A stretch of DNA of 64,000 bases, taken from Apoda limacodes. Lineage: Eukaryota; Arthropoda; Insecta; Lepidoptera; Limacodidae. The notes below the pieces were generated by a model. The model worked only from the letters and a program-made list of their open reading frames with translations. It searched no databases and was not told the origin of the DNA. Positions within the stretch are counted from its first letter, which is position 1. Each line of letters opens with the position of its first letter. Below, piece after piece: positions 59,011 through 64,000 of the stretch. The DNA is taken from NCBI GenBank assembly GCA_946406115.1, contig OX291545.1, positions 2,108,001 through 2,172,000 of the forward strand, written 5' to 3'. Both the position numbers and the translations under genes were made by a program.

Positions 59011-60046
59011 ATGTTCATAAACAAGATTCATTTAAAATTTCAGATAGGAATCTTATTGTGCATTTTTGTTATTTTATAAATCAACATAATTACTAAATAT
59101 AGCTTTTAGCAAACTAGGTCTTAAACAATCTGTTGAGCAAAAAGTAAAAAATATTTGTTTTTATTTAACTTTATGAACCTTTTATCGTATGTAATAATAA
59201 AAATATTTTAAATAAAAATGAACTGCACAAAAGATTTAGGCAGCAACGAGAAATTGACCGTTAAGTTTACGTTTTGCTAGAGAATAAGTATAAGAAATAA
59301 TACTACCTTTTGACGTGAATTCAATGAACGTCTCCTGGTCATATCAGCGGAAATTCCAGAAAAATTGCAACATAAAAAACATGTATATTTGAAAGCTTCA
59401 TACTCCGGAAGAGCAAAAGTCACAAAAATGATTGTTATATTATTGTGTTATTCCTATGAAACGATAATTAGTTCTTCAAGTATAATTATCAACAATGGAG
59501 GACCTTGTATGTCGACTATTTCGGGGTTCCCTAATAAACCATCTTGAAAATCATGGAATTCACAAAAAAAATCTAGTGGTATTTGCGCAACCTTTTTCTA
59601 GCTACCTAGATTTTTTTAAATTAATTTTGTGGTGGTATCTTGAGGATTCTGAACAGTAGTAGTATAAGTTTATAAAAACATAATTTGAACTTGTTCTAAT
59701 AAATTGGTTTTCATTAATTTTTTCATTACCACAAGGAATGTTCTAAACAAGTTTTATACTTAAATACTCAATAACCTTATAGATAATAAAATTAACCATA
59801 TAAAAATATTCAATAGGACCTCAAAATGGTTTTAAAAAATGATATGTGCTTTCAAATCTTGCGAGTTGCATTTACTTGTCCATCAAGAGTCACGCTAAAA
59901 CGAAGCACGGCAATTGTGTAATCCCGCCACAGGCCAGCACAACCACGGATCGATGACGTCCATTGATCTGCAGCTATTGTCAACTGCAACGTAACCTTAT
60001 TTAAGATTTATTTCTATTTCAGACATTCTTCGATACATATATTTTT

Positions 60047-60368
60047 GCCGCCACTTGGTATTAAGGTGTTAATTTCTATTCCTACAAAGCATATTTCAAA
60101 AGTGTGCTTAATAGAAATTGTTTAATTAGTTGTAAGCTATTTTCAGAAGGTTTCGAACTGGATATAGAATGAGACAAAAGTTAACAATATCGTTTTTGCC
60201 AAAAGCGGCCTCGTTTAACAAAAATATATTGTAAACTCGCAGACATATTCTGGACTAAGTGCGAAACGTTCTAAAAATAGCTTATGACTAATTCAACAAT
60301 TTCTATAAAGCACATTTTTGAAATATTCTTTGTAGGAATAGAAACAATAAAACATTAAGTGGCCGCGT
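60047..60368. mobile_element. Long foldback element, ~120-bp inverted arms
   Basis: Arms 60047-60170 and 60245-60368 are reverse complements with about 80-85 percent identity by eye. Shared blocks include GCCACTT, TTTCTATTCCTACAAAG, TATTTCAAAA, GTGCTT.ATAGAAATTGTT, AATTAGT, AAGCTATTTT and AGAA.GTTTCG. The centre is ~75 bp. No protein is encoded. This fits a non-autonomous palindromic DNA transposon (MITE). Confidence 0.8.
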
Positions 60369-61468
60369 TAGTTAGCCATTTTAAAGTCGGCAAGTAGAAA
60401 GATTATATATTTTAATTAGTTATAACAGACAGATATGTTGCAATTATGTGATAATACATAATATTATCTGTTACGTTTTTAATATAAGACGATGTCTCTT
60501 GTCTGAAAAACCAGGGTTAAAAAAAATTAATAAGTAGGTACATACACTTTTATCTGTGCAACATTGGCGTCTGATAAATAAATGTAGTATAAATACTGTA
60601 CAAGCGAAGAATTTCAACTAGCTGCGTTTTATGTATATTGTGTATGTTTGTCATATAATTTTTCTTTTTTTACACTTGTAATATAAATACGTAATTAAAA
60701 GTGTCATTTTTATTTATTTCTAGCAAAACCATTTCAGTTATACTCTAACGACAATGATGGCATACAATTATTTAGCCGCAATCGTTCCCTATCTGTTAGG
60801 CACAAGTGCAATTTGTAACACAGTGACTGTTACACATGTAATTGTAACATAACAAACACTGTAAACCGACTTTATAACACGTAATGAGCGGTTACCACAC
60901 GAGCTCAGTGTCGTGGGCTTGTACACACGTCGGTACTATATTTGTGTCATTGCTGCTCGTGCTACAATAAAAGCTCACAATAAAATATATTGAATGATAG
61001 ACTTCAAACACATTATTTTGTTATTTTTACAACCTTAGCTTGACCAAACATGATTAGGCAAACGTTAAAAGAAGATTTTCTTTTACGACAAGGGTGTAAA
61101 AAAAGTTTGAATCGGAGCGGATGGAGCAAAAAGAGTCTGCCAGGATTTTAGCAGGTCGAACTCTTTACTCTAGGGTAAACAGGTCTGGTGTTACGTATGT
61201 ACCCATGTATCTCGTCATTTTCATATCCAACACTAAACATCCACTGCTGAAAATAGGCCTCGATAGATTTTAGAATGCTTGCCTCCAGTGACTTCCCGCG
61301 GCCCTAATTAGATCATAAAATACCTTGGGGATAGACTGTGTTTACCGAATCGTAACCCCACCTCTCTACCCTATCGTTCATCGGTTATATGGGCTATTTC
61401 GTCTACCCTTCATAGCTACTTAGGCCTACTAGCTCTTTAAAAACTTAAGAGAGAGTAAGAGTACTGAC
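60369..61468. other. Intron sequence adjacent to the HMG exon, no gene
   Basis: 61080-61400 includes CATCCACTGCTGAAAATAGGCCTCGATAG and related GC-richer pieces of dispersed-repeat style. 60760-60960 is non-repetitive-looking. No coding evidence on either strand. Confidence 0.45.
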
Positions 61469-61663
61469 CGGCTCTCAATGCATCCATAGGCACACTCGGG
61501 TAGGGGATAGAGTAGGGGTACCCCTCCTTCCGCAGGGTCTTGGGTTTCCGCCTCGGTCGGTACTTGTAGTCAGGATGCTCCTTCATGTGCATGGCCCTCA
61601 GCCGCTTGGCTTCGTCGATGAACGGTCGCTTTTCGTCTTCTGTGAGTAGTTTCCATTCCGCTC
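61469..61663 (-). CDS. Sox21b: SoxB (Sox21-class) HMG-box transcription factor, exon with C-terminal half of HMG box (partial gene)
   Basis: Nuclear DNA-binding protein of the Sox group B family; its HMG box binds and bends AACAAT-like sites. This 195-nt exon starts inside the HMG box at the Gly before AEWKLL. It continues through [21 protein letters not shown] and the basic stretch [11 protein letters not shown], which closes the box and serves as a nuclear localisation signal. It ends in [12 protein letters not shown]. The acceptor is TTCAG at 61664-61668 (minus strand); the donor GTCAGT starts at 61468 and has an unusual C at position +3. Both ends are phase 1. The N-terminal half of the box (RPMNAFMVW-type sequence) is not on the minus strand between 61664 and 64000, so the start codon lies outside the window. 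The [12 protein letters not shown] tail after the box fits insect Sox21-type paralogues better than Dichaete or SoxNeuro. The choice of Sox21b over Sox21a is from memory of the families and is uncertain. Confidence 0.93.
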
Positions 61664-62029
61664 CTGAAGAACAAAGTTGGGGATAAAACAATGCATGAAT
61701 GCTGTGATATATTCCCAGTACTTAACTACATATATAAAATAGTTTTCAGGGGTATTAGTTATTAAGTTTACCCTATTAACATTCTAGCCGCAGGTGGTTA
61801 CTGTTGCAGGTGGTGGAAGAAGGAGTTATATATGTCAGTCAATCAGTAAACTAGAAGATAAAAAATGCTGGTTTAAAAGTTCAGTTCTACTGTACTATTG
61901 CCTACTTGCTTACAAGCCTTTCGAAACCCAATGTGTGTGAAAAATCCAAAGATTATTTGGAGTTCAATCTTCAATAGAATTGTGATTATGATGGCGTTCA
62001 GCATTTCTAACTTATTGTTTGCAGCGTTA

Positions 62030-62437
62030 TTTTTAGGTTTCCGTACCCAAAGGTAATTAGAGGAACCCTATTAATAAGACTTCGCTGTTCGTCCGTCCGT
62101 CCGTCTGTCACCAGGCTGTATCTCATGAACCGTGATAGTTAGACAGTTGAAATTTTCACAGACGATGTATTTCTGATGCCGCTATAACAAAGCATTTTAA
62201 AAACCGAACAAAATAAATATTTAAGGGGGTTCCCATACAACAATCGTGATTTTTATGCTCGAATTTACTCGATATTGATAACGGCAACAGGAAGACGCTT
62301 AAAATATTCACGGAATATTAAGTTATATAGTCACTTTTAAATAAATAATAAAATTAAAATAAATAAATATTTCAGGGGCTCCCATACAAACAAACGTATT
62401 TTTTTTTTGCGTGCGCGAGTCCGACTCGCACTTGGCT
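62030..62437 (+). repeat. Lepidopteran dispersed repeat, internally duplicated
   Basis: It starts GGTTTCCGTACCCAAAGG, then CGTCCGTCCGTCTGTCACCAGGCTGTATCTCATGAACCGTGATAG and TGAAATTTTCACAGACGATGTATTTCTG. It ends GCGAGTCCGACTCGCACTTGGCT. The phrase AATAAATATTT(A/C)AGGGG.(G/C)TCCCATACAA occurs twice (62210 and 62360), so the end part is duplicated around a ~130-bp insert. Confidence 0.7.
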
Positions 62438-62438
62438 G

Positions 62439-62605
62439 ATTCTTATGTCGACGATTAAGCTGATCTCTTTTAGCCATCAAGGCTTTGATCTTATTACTAA
62501 GCCAAGTTGCTGGTCGTTGATTGATGCACACAGCACGTAAAGGTGCATATTCGACACATAGACCTATCAAAAAAAAATCTAATTTGTTATCAAAGTTATG
62601 TAAAT
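62439..62605 (-). pseudogene. Non-LTR retrotransposon ORF2 linker fragment
   Basis: The minus-strand frame contains EYAPLRAVCINQRPATWLSN followed by KIKALMAKRDQLNRRHK. The pattern YAPLR...ATWLS..IK.LM..RD is the linker between the endonuclease and reverse transcriptase of jockey-like ORF2 proteins. The fragment is open but only about 55 residues long. It abuts the repeat ending at 62437. Confidence 0.75.
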
Positions 62606-63114
62606 ACAATAACTGGGCCCAATGTAATTCACTGTCATCAGCAGCTTGTTTGTAGAGGTTGCGCTGAAGAATAGTTTTAAGTTTTAACGAGGAGTTTTAA
62701 GTTTACAGGATTCAAAAGTAAGTCATGAAGAGAAAAAGGGCAGCAAATGATGAGAAATAGATCAAGTAATGAATGTTAGAATTTAAATTAGTTAGAATTA
62801 GTTGTTATTGTTAGAACTTTAGAAGAATTCGTACATTGAGTCTTTCGAGGAAGGAAGGAATGAGTGACTGAAATCGGTCCGTCGAGATTTCTTATATCGC
62901 TAAAACGGCTTTTTATATAATTATTAAAAAAGGTATAGCTTTAGACGTATGGATCAATTCTAGTTCCAAATGCTCAAAAAGCTTGCCCCTATCCTTGATG
63001 GTGTATAGCATATTGTCATTGCTAAGTTATGTCCTAAGTAATACTTCTGAAAGTCTTACTTGGAGTTTTCTTTACAACACTTACTATTGCTATTAGTCAT
63101 ATTTACCGGATTTT

Positions 63115-63192
63115 TAAAAACAGAAAGCCATTTATCATAGCGATAAAAGAAAATTAATTTCAGCGGTTATCATAAATGGCTTTCGGTTTTTT
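63115..63192. repeat. Short hairpin, ~25-bp stem
   Basis: AAAAACAGAAAGCCATTTATCATAGCG is mirrored by CGGTTATCATAAATGGCTTTCGGTTTTT, with a ~20-nt spacer. It may be a small MITE; a microRNA-like precursor is possible from geometry alone. Confidence 0.55.
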
Positions 63193-63441
63193 TTTGTATG
63201 TTAAATTCTAAACGCTTTGACATATCATTTCATTTTGAACAGTGGTTTTGTTTATAGAAAAATTGTAAACTTTACTTGCGTGCATCAAATGCCGTAAAGG
63301 GCAAAAAACCGGTCGACTGCGTTTATAGATACATATAATTAATATTAAATATAATTATTTCACCAGCCCCTCGCACCTCTCTCATTGGACGATGTAAGCA
63401 GCTAGAAAAAAATACTTTATGGATATTTGAATCCATGATAT

Positions 63442-64000
63442 CTAGATAACTCGTCAATTGTCTTGCAGAAGCAGAAAGTTAACTATTCCTCAGAAATGAC
63501 AACATAATAAAAATAAATGTGCATCCTGTTATAAACCGCCTAAATAAGAAATTCTTGCATAAGTTTATATGGGTCTCGCTCTCTCTTGTCAGAAACAATA
63601 AATCTATCTCTTTTTACAATCTCTGTTATTCTTCTACAATGAACTTTCAAAGATAATACTTTATTATGTCGTCCTTCGACTCCTTCGTGATGCCCAAATG
63701 ATTGCCAGATGTTTATGAATGATGTTTTAGGAATGGAAGATGCTTTTACAAATTGTGTTATTCCATGTTTTGCATTATACGCGTACGTAGGTACTCAGTC
63801 TGTCGGTTTATTCACTACATATTTATTTAATTTGAATTGTGCAAGTAGAAAGTGTTAAAAATGGACCTCTGGCGTTCGTTCTTGCTCTAATTTAGGGTGG
63901 AGTCTTTGCCTATGTGTATGTGTTGAATATAGCAAAAAAACCGAGGTACCGAATGCCTGTAGGCAGCAGAAGCAAAAATAATGAACCTCGAAATTCAGTG
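63442..64000 (+). repeat. ~590-bp dispersed repeat, copy 2 (runs off the window)
   Basis: Direct-orientation partner of 46504-47089. Similarity begins at CTAGATAACTCGTC and is still continuing at base 64000. It lacks AAAAGATCTTTCGTTGTCTTAACA-type sequence present in copy 1. Confidence 0.85.

Larger units (their letters stand above)
34064..61468 (-). other. 27.4-kb Sox intron (overview)
   Basis: The phase-1 intron is bounded by a GTCAGT donor at 61468 and a CAG acceptor at 34064. Contents are listed separately: jockey-like reverse-transcriptase remnant (39606-41040), possible solo LTR (41184-41650), SINE pieces (45640-46060, 54290-54390), repeat block (46504-47089), promoter-like GC-rich stretch (48120-48260), Lep1-like repeat (51162-51440), tandem pair (52657-52932), MADF fragment (53826-53952), repeat (57838-58280), 48-bp tandem array (58723-59010) and long foldback (60047-60368). 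No other Sox-like exon is apparent. Confidence 0.8.
61664..64000 (-). other. Upstream intron of the Sox gene, 3' part (2.3 kb visible)
   Basis: Intron preceding the visible HMG exon; its 5' end is outside the window. It holds a dispersed repeat at 62030-62437, a reverse-transcriptase linker fragment at 62439-62605, an 80-bp hairpin at 63115-63192 and one copy of a ~590-bp repeat from 63442 to the window end. I see no exon encoding the first half of an HMG box here on the minus strand. Confidence 0.8.

Noticed and set aside
58575..59096. Repeat proteins of 135 and 149 codons
   Set aside because: They arise from a 48-bp minisatellite open by virtue of its length; no domain or start context supports a gene.
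61664..64000. Search for the first HMG-box half on the minus strand
   Set aside because: No RPMNAFMVW-like coding is present; the only coding-like segment is a retroelement linker fragment.

Overview
The window looks like genomic DNA of a moth or butterfly (Lepidoptera). It is AT-rich (roughly two-thirds A+T by eye) and sparsely coding. It is crowded with decayed elements of kinds common in Lepidoptera: non-LTR retrotransposon fragments, a short non-LTR 3' tail seen at seven sites, tRNA-derived SINE pieces, foldback/MITE-like elements, a Penelope-like element and short minisatellites. Most open frames here have no recognisable protein signature and are chance ORFs in AT-rich DNA.

Only one host gene can be supported. 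It lies on the minus strand and is read from high to low coordinates: a SoxB-group HMG-box transcription factor of the insect Sox21a/Sox21b class. Three coding exons are visible, at 61663-61469 (C-terminal part of the HMG box plus the following basic tail), 34063-33921 (Gly/Ala-rich linker) and 21693-21238 (Tyr/Ser/Pro-rich C-terminal region and stop). The intron phases (1, 1, 0) join these exons into one open frame. The exon(s) carrying the start codon and the first half of the HMG box lie beyond 64000. The gene therefore covers at least 42.7 kb, with visible introns of 27.4 kb and 12.2 kb.

Layout. 1-20600 is 3' flanking DNA: a 37-bp minisatellite, foldback elements, several copies of a non-LTR 3' tail, a SINE, a three-copy MITE-like family and a degenerate Penelope-like element with inverted terminal arms and GIY-YIG remnants. 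20600-21237 is the likely 3' UTR. 21694-33920 is an intron with a scrambled non-LTR element, two minisatellites and a pair of 200-bp inverted repeats. 34064-61468 is the large intron, holding a broken jockey-like reverse transcriptase, a MADF-domain fragment, SINE pieces, a 48-bp tandem repeat and a long foldback element. 61664-64000 is upstream intron with repeats, one of them a partner of a ~590-bp block at 46504.

I did not find a new multi-gene system. The items most worth checking are the inverted-arm Penelope element, the long foldbacks, the 48-bp repeat that is open on both strands, and a few non-repetitive motif-dense stretches that could be cis-regulatory DNA of the Sox gene.
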